DNA of 64,000 nt from assembly GCA_910573755.1 (NCBI GenBank), contig CAJTBO010000003.1:237208-301207 (forward strand). The letters run 5' to 3'. The translations under genes were made by a program, and so were the position numbers. Source of the stretch: Lachnospiraceae bacterium. Its GTDB lineage: Bacteria; Bacillota; Clostridia; Lachnospirales; Lachnospiraceae. Positions 9,233-17,772 of the stretch are shown in pieces. The number at the start of each line of letters is the position of its first letter. The first letter of the stretch is position 1. The notes under the pieces were generated by a model. It searched no databases. It was not told the origin of the DNA and worked only from the letters and a program-made list of their open reading frames with translations.

Positions 9233-10348
9233 TTATAAGTGGATAACAAATCTCATTCCCTGTGGTTCTTCCATCGGACGGAATGAGTAAGAAATGTTCA
9301 TCGTTTTTAATAATGTGTCTACAATATACAGGCCAAGCCCGTTCCCTCCCTTGTCCCGGTTTCTGGCAAAGTCAGGACGGTAAAACGGCTCAAATATATG
9401 CCGCAGTGCTTCTTCAGGTATGGGGACACATTCATTTTCTATAATGATATCGCACCCGTCGAAATATACGGAAACTGTTCTTCCCGGTTCCGTGTATGCC
9501 ACGGCATTGGCAAGGATATTTGCCGCCGCTTTCCCGAACATCTGCGGCGGCAGCACCGCTTCAAAACTGTCCGGCAATTCCAGACAGAAGCTGATTCCCC
9601 TTGCCCCGGCAATCAGCATATACGGCTCACACAATGAGGAAAGCATTTCAGACAGATTAGTTTCCACGGCTTCCTCATTTTCTGCCGACATCCCTGCTTT
9701 CGATGTTTCAAGGATATCATGTATCATGTCCGAGAGGCGTCCCGTCATCTCCCTGCACTCCGGCAGGTAAGTGTTATAATCCTTATATTTCCCGACACCG
9801 AGTATCATATTTTCCAGCGTGGCGTTCAGTGCCGTGACCGGCGTTTTCAATTCATGGGAGGCAGCCCTCAGGAAATCAGCCTTTGACCTCTCGCTCTCAC
9901 TTACACGCCACTTCTCGATCTCAAGGCTCTCAATAACCGACAGCAGGCTTTGATATAGATGGTTGATATTATCTGCCAGTACGCCTATTTCATCCTTTGA
10001 GCTGATTTTACAGGCGGCATCCTTTTCCATACGTGCCATCTGCTCCGTCACCGCCCCGATCTGTTTTATGGGAACCGTGATCCTGCGTGAAAATACAAAG
10101 GAACAGGCTATGGAAATAACCACACAGCAAAGCAGGGATAGCGGCAAGGCTTTCAGAACAGTCTGCGTAACATAGTCTGCCACATTCAAACTTGTGTTGA
10201 GAGACAATTCATCGTTCGGGCTGACTGAGATGACAAGCCATTCCGGTTTCGTAAATACATAGAGCAATAAGTGGGCAATTCCGACGATGAAGAGCATCAG
10301 CCCCGATGTGTAAAAAAAAGTTTTCGGGAATATCTTCATCTTCTTCAT
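9233..10348 (-). CDS. Sensor histidine kinase
   Basis: A 371-residue membrane kinase. Two helices (about 12-32 and 65-88) flank a short extracytoplasmic loop, followed by a HAMP segment, then the H-box ASHELKTPVTAL with the phosphoacceptor histidine and an ATPase domain ending in the G-box KGGNGLGLYIVD. It autophosphorylates and passes phosphate to the response regulator encoded just upstream; the two genes overlap by 4 bases (ATGA type), so translation is coupled. The short sensor loop and linkage to two ABC units resemble antimicrobial-peptide sensing systems, in which the transporter itself can be the sensor. That ligand role is inferred from context. Confidence 0.92.
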   Translation of the reverse strand: MKKMKIFPKTFFYTSGLMLFIVGIAHLLLYVFTKPEWLVISVSPNDELSLNTSLNVADYVTQTVLKALPLSLLCCVVISIACSFVFSRRITVPIKQIGAVTEQMARMEKDAACKISSKDEIGVLADNINHLYQSLLSVIESLEIEKWRVSESERSKADFLRAASHELKTPVTALNATLENMILGVGKYKDYNTYLPECREMTGRLSDMIHDILETSKAGMSAENEEAVETNLSEMLSSLCEPYMLIAGARGISFCLELPDSFEAVLPPQMFGKAAANILANAVAYTEPGRTVSVYFDGCDIIIENECVPIPEEALRHIFEPFYRPDFARNRDKGGNGLGLYIVDTLLKTMNISYSFRPMEEPQGMRFVIHL

Positions 10349-11010
10349 TGCTCCACCTCATATTTGTAGCCTATGCCTTTAACGGTAACAATGCAGTCAA
10401 GCCTCAGCTTCTTCCGCAGATTTTTAATATAGGTATCAACCGTCCGGTCAATGATCGGGCAGCTGTCGCCCCACAGGTCATCCAGTATCTGCGAGCGGGT
10501 AAGCACCAGCCCTTTATGCTCCACAAGCAGCTTTAGCAGGCCTATCTCCTTCGGAGTAATGTCAATCCTGCCGTTTTTGTCCTTTGCCGTATAGCCGGAA
10601 AAATTTACCGTTACATCCCCGAAAGTCATGACATCGGATATTGCACCTTTCCCGCTCCGCCGTAAAAGGGCTGTGATGCGCCTGCCCAACAGGATCATGG
10701 AAAAAGGTTTTGTGATGTAATCATCCGCCTGTCCGTCGAAACTCGCCACCTGTGTATATTCATCTTCGACTGCAGTAAGTATGAGGATGGGTACTGCGCT
10801 TTTCTGCCGTATCTCGTGCAGGACGGAAAGCCCCGATATTTTGGGGAGCATGATATCCAGTACAACAAGATCAACAGTATCCCTGTCAAATATCTGCAAG
10901 CCTTCCGCACCATCATAAGCGGGAACGATTTCATGTCCTGCCGATCTCAAATATTCACATATTGCCTCATTTGTTTTTCTGTCATCTTCCACAATAAGCA
11001 ATGTCGCCAT
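10345..11010 (-). CDS. Response regulator, OmpR/PhoB family
   Basis: A 221-residue regulator. The receiver domain (1-115) has the acidic pocket near E8-D10, the phosphoacceptor D52 in VLDIMLP, and the KPF lysine. The C-terminal winged-helix domain (about 125-221) ends in DTYIKNLRKKL and GIGYKYEV, typical of OmpR/PhoB members. GGGAGGTGCTTAT lies before the ATG at 11010. It is the first gene of the operon and probably controls the ABC genes that follow. Confidence 0.93.
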   Translation of the reverse strand: MATLLIVEDDRKTNEAICEYLRSAGHEIVPAYDGAEGLQIFDRDTVDLVVLDIMLPKISGLSVLHEIRQKSAVPILILTAVEDEYTQVASFDGQADDYITKPFSMILLGRRITALLRRSGKGAISDVMTFGDVTVNFSGYTAKDKNGRIDITPKEIGLLKLLVEHKGLVLTRSQILDDLWGDSCPIIDRTVDTYIKNLRKKLRLDCIVTVKGIGYKYEVEQ

Positions 11011-11085
11011 ATAAGCACCTCCCGGTATTTTGAGTTTACCATATCAGTGTGGAAGATATGTGAAATCATTTGAATAGGCGGGAGT

Positions 11086-11608
11086 TTATCTATTCATTAA
11101 TTCAAGCGTTTTTTCAAATGAAATACATTCGGCGTATCTTCCATTCCGCATGAACTCATTATAATATCTATAAGATTTTTCCGCTGTCATATACGCATTA
11201 TCAAACGTACTGTTTGTATTTGCTGGAACAATCATTTTAAGTCCATGTTCAAAACCACATTTCACTGTTGCATCTATGCAGTAATCTGTTTGCAGCCCTA
11301 CAATAATAATTGTATCTTCGTCTTTTTCATGCAGGTACTCCAACAACCCTGTATCTCGAAAAGCACTGTTTACATTTTTATCAAAAACACGCTCATTTGG
11401 CATTGGCTGAAATTCTTCGTATATTTCATAGCCTAATGCGCCTTTCGTTAATTTCTGTTTAACACCATCATCATGCCTAACATAAATAACTTCTATATTA
11501 TTATTGCGCGCCTCTTTGATCAGTGTTTTAATACGATATACAAAAGTCTCAAATTCATATAAGTCATTATTCATAATTAAATTTTGAGTATCAACAAAAC
11601 AATATCAT
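11086..11608 (-). pseudogene. Isochorismatase-family hydrolase with a one-base frameshift near the start
   Basis: The main open frame (from 11574, MNNDLYEFE) lacks the usual first strand of the isochorismatase-like fold. Reading further upstream, the sequence up to an ATG at 11608 encodes MILF in one frame and VDTQNLIMNN in the next. Removing one T from a four-T run near 11597 would give a continuous family N terminus. GGGAGATTATAGA precedes that ATG, which supports it as the original start. The rest keeps the family pattern, including YCIDATVKCGFEHG with the catalytic cysteine and YVRHDDG. The family cleaves vinyl ethers or amides. The shift suggests inactivation, though the truncated frame might still be translated. 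Confidence 0.7.
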
Positions 11609-11645
11609 TCTATAATCTCCCAAACTCGGAATTTATCCGTGATGT

Positions 11646-11765
11646 CGCTATCATAGCAGTCAATCGTCACCGAAATGTCACAGGCCGCCGTTTTATACTC
11701 AGGCTCCTTTGCCTTCTTGGAAAAAAACATACTGTTTTCTTCCTTAATCTACAAACCGGAAGTTG
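11646..11765 (-). repeat. Repeated module: post-stop tag plus leader plus DISV core (copy 3)
   Basis: Minus-strand order is: the tag CAACTTCCGGTTTG (11752-11765) one base after the stop of the SUKH gene, TAGATTAAGGAAG, then ATG and an open frame reading FFSKKAKEPEYK, then CDISVTIDCYDS. The same order recurs at 16393-16513, and in part at 15195-15267. The frame then runs into the isochorismatase remnant without forming a known protein. Confidence 0.75.
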
Positions 11766-11766
11766 T

Positions 11767-12546
11767 CTATTCTTCCTCGTCTGGTTTGAATACCTTCAAA
11801 TATGCGGGGCGGTTCTCTGCCGGCTCCCCATAGACATACAGCGTATTGGCCTCCGTGTCCAGGCAGGTATGGCAGAAACGCCCGCCGGGGAAGGGGTATG
11901 GCTCCTGGAGGCGCTGGAAGTCCACGCCACCCTCGGACAAAACCGTTTGAATCTCGGCGGGATCCTCAATCTCGTCCGGCTGGGCCCGTGGCTCCAGATT
12001 TACAAGCAGGATGTCCAGAAGGAAGGACTGAACCGAATCGGAGAAGGGCGCCCAGCTGTATACATCGTCCTGGTCGTTGTAGTACACCACCGGGTTGGGC
12101 TGATCCAAATCCTCCGCTTTGATGCCCGCATACCAGCAGCCCTGATTTTCGCACCAGAACAGCAGATAGTTGCCGGTTACCTCGCCCCATCGCTCTCGCG
12201 GCAGGGCGCGCAGCTTCGCCAGCTCCTCATAGTCTTCTTCTCCCGGTTTGCTGAAAGACTCCAAGTCCTCATCAATATGATCGTAAGAAAAGGTCAGACG
12301 CTTCTTAAAGAGTTTGGCCTTTTTGTCCGGGATGAATATCTCATGCAACGCGCAGTTCAGGCTGGCCTTGCCGCAGGCAAGATAGTATTCCCGCAGGGCA
12401 GCGGGAAGGCGTATCCCTGCCGCCGTTTCATAGGCGGCGACTGTCTTCTCGGAAAATCCTGTTGCTTTCCCCTCTCCAAAGCCGAACAGCGGCTCGGCCC
12501 ACCGAACCAGCTCTATGGGGGAAATCTGATACTTTTTTTCACTCAT
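11767..12546 (-). CDS. SMI1/KNR4 (SUKH)-like immunity protein
   Basis: A 259-residue protein without signal or membrane segments. It has the SUKH superfamily layout: an early Glu-rich helix before IRLPAALREYYLACG (about residues 45-62), a later WCENQGCWYAGI strand pair (about 130-145), and VVYYNDQ and WAPFSDSVQSFLL. SUKH proteins are common immunity factors that bind and neutralise toxins of contact-dependent or secreted polymorphic systems; no toxin is nearby. GGAGAATGTTATA precedes the ATG. Its stop is one base from a repeated tag. Function as immunity is inferred from family and neighbourhood. Confidence 0.75.
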   Translation of the reverse strand: MSEKKYQISPIELVRWAEPLFGFGEGKATGFSEKTVAAYETAAGIRLPAALREYYLACGKASLNCALHEIFIPDKKAKLFKKRLTFSYDHIDEDLESFSKPGEEDYEELAKLRALPRERWGEVTGNYLLFWCENQGCWYAGIKAEDLDQPNPVVYYNDQDDVYSWAPFSDSVQSFLLDILLVNLEPRAQPDEIEDPAEIQTVLSEGGVDFQRLQEPYPFPGGRFCHTCLDTEANTLYVYGEPAENRPAYLKVFKPDEEE

Positions 12547-12584
12547 TATAACATTCTCCTTTCTGCTATCTGCACTCAGTTTTC

Positions 12585-12690
12585 TTAGTCATTCAGATTA
12601 TCGGCAAAAGAGTCCGATCCTGAACAAGCTGTGCAGGAAAATATAATCCCGACTGCAATTATGACGCCCAATTTTTTTCAATATTTTCAT
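12585..12690 (-). pseudogene. Remnant of a lipoprotein gene, frameshifted in an A7 run
   Basis: From the ATG at 12690 the sequence reads MKILKK. After removing one A from an A7 run it continues LGVIIAVGIIFSCTACSGSD, a lipoprotein signal with cysteine lipobox TAC, then stops at 12585-12587. Only the N-terminal 34 residues remain, and it directly precedes the SUKH gene. Further upstream (12724-12798, minus strand) a separate open frame ends ...QWLITIFDELKLD, perhaps the end of another lost gene. Both indicate deletion and decay. Confidence 0.55.
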
Positions 12691-12858
12691 GCACCCTCCG
12701 TATAAGTAACGCAGTTTTAAAATTTAGTCAAGCTTTAATTCATCAAAAATAGTGATAAGCCATTGGGTCATGTGCTTATTTATCTCAAAAATAGGATTGA
12801 ACAAAAATTTTTAATAGAGTAAAGTTTTCAAAAGAGCGCATGACAGGGGGGAATGTAT

Positions 12859-13467
12859 ATGAGTGTATCCACAATTTTGTACTGAAATGTAAAATGGCGT
12901 TTTCATAACTCATTTACCATTGTAATTACAATTTTACAGCCTATCTTGTGGCTTGTGTTTTACAGTGCTGATGCTGGGCAGACTATGAAAAATACAGGGA
13001 TAGAAAACTATACTGCATTTATTCTTCCCGGCATAGTGGTTTTAGTTAGTTTTTCTACCTGCAGCAACAGCGGAATTGTGAATTATATGATGAAGTCGGA
13101 CGGTAGCTTTTATCGTGTATTGATTGCACCTATTAAACGAAGTTCTATTGTTTTAGGGCAGCTTCCTGAAGCGGTATTATGCACTTTCCTTGAAGTGGGA
13201 ATAATGGGGTGTGTTAGTCTGCTTTTCCATGTCAGACTTGCTGCTGGTATAACAGGAATTTTTCTGATTTGGATACTGGTGTTTCTAACAGCGTTTTTTA
13301 TGGCGGGGCTTGCTTATGGAATAAGACTAATTTTGCCAAACGAGGAGGTAGCCGCCATGAAACACATACCGTATCGACAAAATCCGACGGTCATTGACAT
13401 ATCAAAAAAATCCCTTTTACCGCCGGGGGAAATTCAGTTCCGAAATAAAATGCTGATCATGCCATAA
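12859..13467 (+). pseudogene. ABC-2 type transporter permease remnant (nonsense codon, 3' truncated)
   Basis: From ATG 12859, preceded by GGGGGAATGTAT, the frame reads MSVSTILY, then TGA at 12883-12885, where a Trp codon would keep the frame. It continues in frame as NVKWRFHNSFTIVITILQP, typical of the first helix of ABC-2 drug/polysaccharide permeases. Further helices and the LIAPIKRSSIVLGQLPEA coupling region follow. Homology ends near 13345 (ILPNEEV), where the last two helices should come. The downstream part instead begins a new GAGGAGG-ATG reading MKHIPYRQNPTV, which is unrelated. It is the only plus-strand gene among minus-strand neighbours between 11 and 19 kb. Confidence 0.7.
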
Positions 13468-14064
13468 ACTATAGAACTCATAGTTTACAATTACATGATT
13501 TATCTTCTCATATTCCGGTTCCAAAGAACCACAAAAGTACCATTCCAAAAATGTGCGAAAATTGGAAGCAACACACTTACCGTGCAAAATTCCATCTGAG
13601 TCACAATAACAATCCCAAAAACCTCCATATTCCAAAAAAACAACCGGACAGTCCTTGCCGTCTGATTGGCTTAAATCTAAACAATACCAGCCGTCCATAT
13701 ATCCGATTGGGAACAAGTTCTTATAGATTTCTTCTCGGAGGGGAGTTTCGCAATCTTCAAATTCCTCCCGGAAACATCTCAGGCACTCTGACCAGTCAGA
13801 AACATTATCTGTCAGGTCATAAAAATCTATTGTATCGATTTTGATTCCTTTATTCTCATCGTCATACACCATCCCCACAATGTCAGTCAGCGAAGGTTTA
13901 TATGCCATCAAATACAATTTCAAAACAACAGGCAACTCCATAAGATATTCCTGTTCAAATTCGGCAATATCTGTTTCGGTTATGGAAGAAGGTATCAATT
14001 CCATAAGCCATCCTCTTTCATGCAGTTTCTGAAATGCATATTCCATGAAATCTTTGTAGTCCAT
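13417..14064 (-). CDS. SMI1/KNR4 (SUKH)-like immunity protein
   Basis: A 215-residue acidic protein. It has the SUKH arrangement: an early ITETDIAEFEQEYLMELPVVLKLYLMAY (split here for length: helix with E-Q-E then LP), then a central GWYCLDLSQSDGKDCPVVFL strand region and a C-terminal FLEWYFCGSLE helix. The last about 30 residues overlap the 3' end of the broken permease on the other strand and may be altered by the junction. It belongs to the same immunity-like set as its neighbours. There is no adjacent toxin. Confidence 0.72.
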   Translation of the reverse strand: MDYKDFMEYAFQKLHERGWLMELIPSSITETDIAEFEQEYLMELPVVLKLYLMAYKPSLTDIVGMVYDDENKGIKIDTIDFYDLTDNVSDWSECLRCFREEFEDCETPLREEIYKNLFPIGYMDGWYCLDLSQSDGKDCPVVFLEYGGFWDCYCDSDGILHGKCVASNFRTFLEWYFCGSLEPEYEKINHVIVNYEFYSLWHDQHFISELNFPRR

Positions 14065-14146
14065 TTTATCTCCTTTGCGCGTTGCCTTTGGAGGCTGCTC
14101 GACTCCGATTTGTCGGCAGCTTTATCGTACCATGATCTTTCTGGGT

Positions 14147-14713
14147 TTATTGTTGATACCGATCCACGAAAGCTGACGCCAACTCAGGTGTGTTCAGCAG
14201 TTGTGCCGACCAGTTCTCCACATCCTCGGCCCGGTCATCATCGGAAATCGAAACAAAGCAGGTAACTTCCTTCGTTCGCTCTCCAAACACATTCCCTGCT
14301 TTGAGCCGCACAAAGGCAGCGACTGCCGCCTCAAAAAACTGCCGCCTGTTTTGCTCCCATTCCTCGTCAGTGTATCCATCACTCGATATCGCTCTATCAT
14401 GTTCAAACAATAACCTGCTGAGTTTTGACAGCTCGCTGCCACTTTCATCGGAGTACCCCCACTCATCCGGGAGCCATCTGTCCTCGCTCTCAAGGCCGCC
14501 ATTATCCTTCAGATACTCCAGTGTGTTTACGGCCAAAAACAGGGTGACGCAGTCGCTGTCCGTTACCAAAGCTGCCACATATATCTTTTCGCCGCCTGTT
14601 TCGCCCATGATCTTCTGTATGTCCTTTTCTGCCGCATCCCTAATCTTTTCCACTAAATCTTTATAAAACTGATCCACTTGTCTGTCCCTCCTGACCCGGT
14701 TTACCTTTTCCAC
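14147..14713 (-). CDS. DUF4303-like immunity protein
   Basis: A 188-residue soluble protein. The segment IYVAALVTDSDCVTLFLAVNT (about 42-62) and the following WLPDEWGYSDESG resemble DUF4303 proteins, a family often found in polymorphic-toxin immunity loci. It overlaps the start of its upstream neighbour's 3' end by 13 bases, so the two are cotranscribed. No catalytic motif is visible. A role in binding a toxin is inferred from context. Confidence 0.6.
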   Translation of the reverse strand: MEKVNRVRRDRQVDQFYKDLVEKIRDAAEKDIQKIMGETGGEKIYVAALVTDSDCVTLFLAVNTLEYLKDNGGLESEDRWLPDEWGYSDESGSELSKLSRLLFEHDRAISSDGYTDEEWEQNRRQFFEAAVAAFVRLKAGNVFGERTKEVTCFVSISDDDRAEDVENWSAQLLNTPELASAFVDRYQQ

Positions 14714-15186
14714 TTATCCAGTTTAAATCCATTTTGTTCAAGCTTTCCGCGAAACGCCTCCGCAAAATCAAGAAATCTCTCAATTTCCTCTGGCTGATGT
14801 ATGTTTTTGGGTCCATACAAAGTTTTGGAGCTTGTCCCGCCGATGTTCAGCAATTCCCCAAAATCTTCTGAGCCTTTTTTATACTCGAAACATAATTGAC
14901 GCACCTTTGGCTCATAAGATACATTGCCTATGTTGTCCATGTCAACATAAAACGGATCTGAATGCTCCTGTAAATCCGTGTCTGTCTGCACAAGGACTAA
15001 GCTAAAATCGCTTTGCCTGAATCCAACGATGTAACAGAAAAACGTAGTAGTATTCCAATCAAATACAAAACCTCTTTCAAATTTTGAGGTTGACATATAA
15101 GCATACAGAACTTCATAAGTATCTCCATCTTTGACCGCTTCGGTAAAAACTTCCCTCATTCTTTTTTTCTTTCTCTCACAGTTCAC
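14701..15186 (-). CDS. Uncharacterised immunity-array protein
   Basis: A 161-residue soluble protein of unknown family. The called start is a GTG at 15186 with no obvious binding site. The same frame stays open upstream through FSKKPKEPEND to an ATA at 15231, where the related modules have ATG after AAGGAAG. The original start was probably there, now lost by an ATG-to-ATA change, so translation may be impaired. Its first residues are shared with otherwise unrelated neighbours, which points to exchange of 5' ends. Membership in the immunity array is by position only. Confidence 0.5.
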   Translation of the reverse strand: MNCERKKKRMREVFTEAVKDGDTYEVLYAYMSTSKFERGFVFDWNTTTFFCYIVGFRQSDFSLVLVQTDTDLQEHSDPFYVDMDNIGNVSYEPKVRQLCFEYKKGSEDFGELLNIGGTSSKTLYGPKNIHQPEEIERFLDFAEAFRGKLEQNGFKLDKWKR

Positions 15187-15194
15187 TGCATCAT

Positions 15195-15267
15195 TCTCAG
15201 GTTCCTTTGGCTTTTTTGAAAATAGTCCTATACTGTTTTCCCCCTTAATCTACAAACTGGTATTTTG
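15195..15267 (-). repeat. Repeated leader module (partial copy)
   Basis: Contains a divergent tag (CAAACTGGTATTTTG at 15253-15267 on the plus strand), the TAGATTAAGGGGG leader and the FSKKPKEPE coding start, but not the DISV core. It lies between the stop of the 15277-15630 gene and the body of the 14701-15186 gene. Confidence 0.6.
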
Positions 15268-15276
15268 TTGGGATAT

Positions 15277-15630
15277 TTATTTTATACCTTCTTCCTTGAC
15301 CTTATATATCCTAAAGGCGCAATCCTTTTCCAAGCGAATATTTGCCCATTTTTTCCCTATCTGTCTCACAAAATAGTTTTCGTCCTCTGGAAATATCTGC
15401 TTTGTCATAAATCTTAACAGATCCAGTGCATTGGCAGACTCTTTCAACACAATTTCAAGCGTACTCCATCCATCAATTACAGGTGAATATATTTCATGAA
15501 TCATATCACAAAATAAATCGTTTCCGCTGATTGGTATTTTTCTTATTAAGTCCCCCTTTCTATCTCCAATCAGCATACTTTTCAGTAGGGCATATTGTTT
15601 GTTGTCAAGCATTACTTCATATATTTCCAT
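15277..15630 (-). CDS. Small uncharacterised protein of the immunity array
   Basis: A 117-residue soluble protein, family not recognised. It has an N-terminal alpha/beta pattern (LLKSMLIGDRKGDLIRKIPI) and a basic C terminus. AAAAGGAGCAGAAA lies before the ATG. It is followed 10 bases after the stop by a divergent copy of the repeated tag. Its size, orientation and neighbours fit an immunity gene; nothing else supports a function. Confidence 0.5.
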   Translation of the reverse strand: MEIYEVMLDNKQYALLKSMLIGDRKGDLIRKIPISGNDLFCDMIHEIYSPVIDGWSTLEIVLKESANALDLLRFMTKQIFPEDENYFVRQIGKKWANIRLEKDCAFRIYKVKEEGIK

Positions 15631-15771
15631 TTTCTGCTCCTTTTATTGAGACTCTTTATATAATATTCCTAATTTTTCATGCTCTATTGAAAGAAGATTT
15701 CTCACAATTATATATCTCGTTCAATTTCAATTTATAAAACTCGTTGAGCTACAATTACAGTATCTGTCACC

Positions 15772-16288
15772 TCACAATTTCTTTGAAAAATATAAAACCA
15801 AATCGTCATCATTTTTGCATTCCTCATAGGGCTTGCATATTTTGTCCTGATACCAAACGCCAGAACCGTCTGGTACATAACCAAGCTTTACATACATTCG
15901 CTGAGCACTTCCATAGCCACTGTGAAGTCCAACACCCCGGTACACTATGTCCGCATATGTAGCGGCGATTTTTCAGCTATATCATCAAAACTGTACCAAT
16001 TCCCCGGTTCCGATATTTTTCTAAAACGCCAAAATCAACGATTTCCGGGTAGCCTTTTCCTCCAAATGCTCCCCACGCACTATTGGGATAAATATTTATA
16101 TAGCCAACCTCCAAAAAATCTCCTCGCCATACATAATTCATATCGTTCGCGATTTTATCTTCGATCCATTCCCTAGAGTGCCTTAAGTAATCCATCATCC
16201 CACGGTTATTGATCGTATGAAATAATTCCGGAAATTGTATCCCCAAACATATTTCCACATCCCTGAGTTCCATAAATTCACACCTCAT
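15772..16288 (-). pseudogene. GNAT-family acetyltransferase broken by two frameshifts
   Basis: The 5' part (to a stop at 15977) encodes a GNAT fold core with VDFGVLEKYRNRGIGTVLM, where RNRGIG is the acetyl-CoA loop. Beyond the stop, two frame changes (near 15975 and in an A-run about 10 bases later) restore a normal C terminus: YVKLGYVPDGSGVWYQ, a typical GNAT end. Immediately after its stop, 15736-15771 reads TVIVAQRVL, nearly identical to the end of the acetyltransferase fragment at 17773-18045. Two different GNAT tails are thus joined here, a sign of recombination. Confidence 0.75.
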
Positions 16289-16302
16289 AGTATCTTGAAA
16301 TT

Positions 16303-16513
16303 TTACACAAAATCATACCCAAGGGCACACCGTAATTCATGCTCTTTCAGAGTTGGGGCACTTCGTGCCATAAGGTATAGTTTGTCTATGATACCACTAT
16401 CATAACAGCCAATTCTCACAGAAATGTCACAGGCCGCCGGTTTATACTCAGGTTCCTTTGCCTTCTTGGAAAAAGTCCTGTACTGTTTCCCTGCTTCATC
16501 TACAAGTGGAAAG
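16303..16513 (-). pseudogene. Short chimeric reading frame built on the repeated module
   Basis: The frame encodes FSKKAKEPEYKPAACDISVRIGC.. then YDSGIIDKLYLMARSAPTLKEHELRCALGYDFV and stops. It has no start codon in the place where the 11.7-kb copy has ATG (TACAGG instead). Upstream it runs into the end of the 16514 gene in another frame. It is either a remnant of a lost gene whose 5' end is this module, or a decayed duplicate. It is the longest version of the DISV peptide. Confidence 0.5.
16393..16513 (-). repeat. Repeated module (copy 4), core plus tag
   Basis: Very similar to 11646-11765 along about 120 bases. The plus-strand tag here is CAAGTGGAAAG at 16503-16513, directly against the stop codon of the next gene. 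The core at 16393-16429 matches the other dispersed copies. Confidence 0.75.
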
Positions 16514-16996
16514 CTATCTTGCAAAATACCTGTTATACTCTCTAAATAACAGATTTCTTCGCTTATTGCCCTGCTTGTGATACAGATCATGATATTTATC
16601 AACTACTGATACACTGCAAAACCCTTTATGTACCAACAATTCATACTTTTTTTGTGAAAAAGGATATTTCTCAACTACCCATTCAGCGTCTTCGTTATTT
16701 TTAATAATGACCTCGCCCCAATAAACAGACATCATGCTTTCAAAGTCTTCTTGTGTTGATCCTGCCTTATCAAATGATTGTTTCTCATATAAATTAAAAT
16801 ACCAATTTTCTAATTTTTTCAGGCTTTCAATCGTATAGTCAGGAAAAAACGCGGACGCTTGCGTACTAATTGCCTTCAATCTGTTCAGCAAATCGTCTTT
16901 ATATGAAATATAATAATTTTCAGCCTCGGATTGATCACGAAATTCTCTTAAAGATTCCCCATATTTAACGGCTATATTTAAGCTATGCTTTGACAT
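16514..16996 (-). CDS. Uncharacterised immunity-array protein
   Basis: A 160-residue, mostly helical soluble protein with many aromatic and charged residues (QSEAENYYISYKDDLLNRL, WYFNLYEKQ). The start is put at 16996 (MSKHSLN) after GAGGGCGAACAAG; an earlier ATG at 17029 has no site. It ends exactly where a repeated tag begins. Family not recognised. The position suggests an immunity protein. Confidence 0.5.
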   Translation of the reverse strand: MSKHSLNIAVKYGESLREFRDQSEAENYYISYKDDLLNRLKAISTQASAFFPDYTIESLKKLENWYFNLYEKQSFDKAGSTQEDFESMMSVYWGEVIIKNNEDAEWVVEKYPFSQKKYELLVHKGFCSVSVVDKYHDLYHKQGNKRRNLLFREYNRYFAR

Positions 16997-17037
16997 CTTG
17001 TTCGCCCTCTTCTGTTCCGCCATCCGCACTCAGCTGC

Positions 17038-17742
17038 TTAATCGTATTCCTCGCAGATAAATTTGAAATCCTCAGTCCTGCGCAAGGCTGGCAAGGCGTA
17101 CTTCTCGATGTGCTTTGACATAACTTCCACTGCATATTGGAAGTTCGCTGACGGATGGCCCTCGGCACAGCGCACCATGGTGATCAGCATCTCATTGTCA
17201 CCCTTAATGTATTCAGACGGATAGTTGCCGGAACGGTCACATGAATCCTCATCATGGTATTTCTGTCTGACCGCCTCCATCTGCGCTGCGGTGCCGATCA
17301 TCGCATGATAATCGATTGTTTCCGAATCAATGTAATAATCAACGAAAAGCCTTGCCACAGCATCCTTGCATTGCTGGATCTGCTCAATGATGGCGTTTGC
17401 GTTTCGGATTGCAAATCTCCGGATTTTCTTCCTGGCATCTTCCTCATCTTCATAGCGTATATACAAAAGTGTTTCGTGACCGTTCAGCACAGCCGTAATT
17501 TTCAGAAGCCCTCCGTCCTCCCCATAGCAGGCGCGCAGCGTCCGAAAAATGTCTTTCTCCGGCACGCTGTACAGCGTCATCTCACGCCAGTCCTGCCCGA
17601 CAGGGATATCATAGGTGAGCATTTGATACTGTGTGTCATAGTCAAAGAAGATTGCGTCCTCACCATCGGCGTCCTGATAAAAATCAAAAACGCTGTACAC
17701 GCCTTCTTTGCAGGTAAGCGGAATGCTGTATAATTCTGACAT
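17038..17742 (-). CDS. Uncharacterised acidic protein of the immunity array
   Basis: A 234-residue soluble protein. The N-terminal beta-rich part has FDFYQDADGEDAIFFDYDTQYQ; later parts are helical with many acidic residues. A strong site GGAGGAGACCAAA precedes the ATG at 17742. No family is recognised. It is 26 bases downstream of a GNAT remnant and precedes another unknown gene, so it fits the array. Confidence 0.55.
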   Translation of the reverse strand: MSELYSIPLTCKEGVYSVFDFYQDADGEDAIFFDYDTQYQMLTYDIPVGQDWREMTLYSVPEKDIFRTLRACYGEDGGLLKITAVLNGHETLLYIRYEDEEDARKKIRRFAIRNANAIIEQIQQCKDAVARLFVDYYIDSETIDYHAMIGTAAQMEAVRQKYHDEDSCDRSGNYPSEYIKGDNEMLITMVRCAEGHPSANFQYAVEVMSKHIEKYALPALRRTEDFKFICEEYD

Positions 17743-17772
17743 TTTGGTCTCCTCCCCTCATCAAATCCTGAT

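Noticed and set aside
11584..12588. A 334-residue plus-strand reading frame
   Set aside because: It covers the SUKH gene and repeat module on the opposite strand, has no ribosome site and no family motif; it is a shadow.
13355..13467. Separate small gene starting at MKHIPYRQNPTV (GAGGAGG upstream)
   Set aside because: It resembles short transposon-associated proteins at its start but becomes unrelated after about 12 residues and overlaps a gene end on the other strand; too weak to list as a gene.
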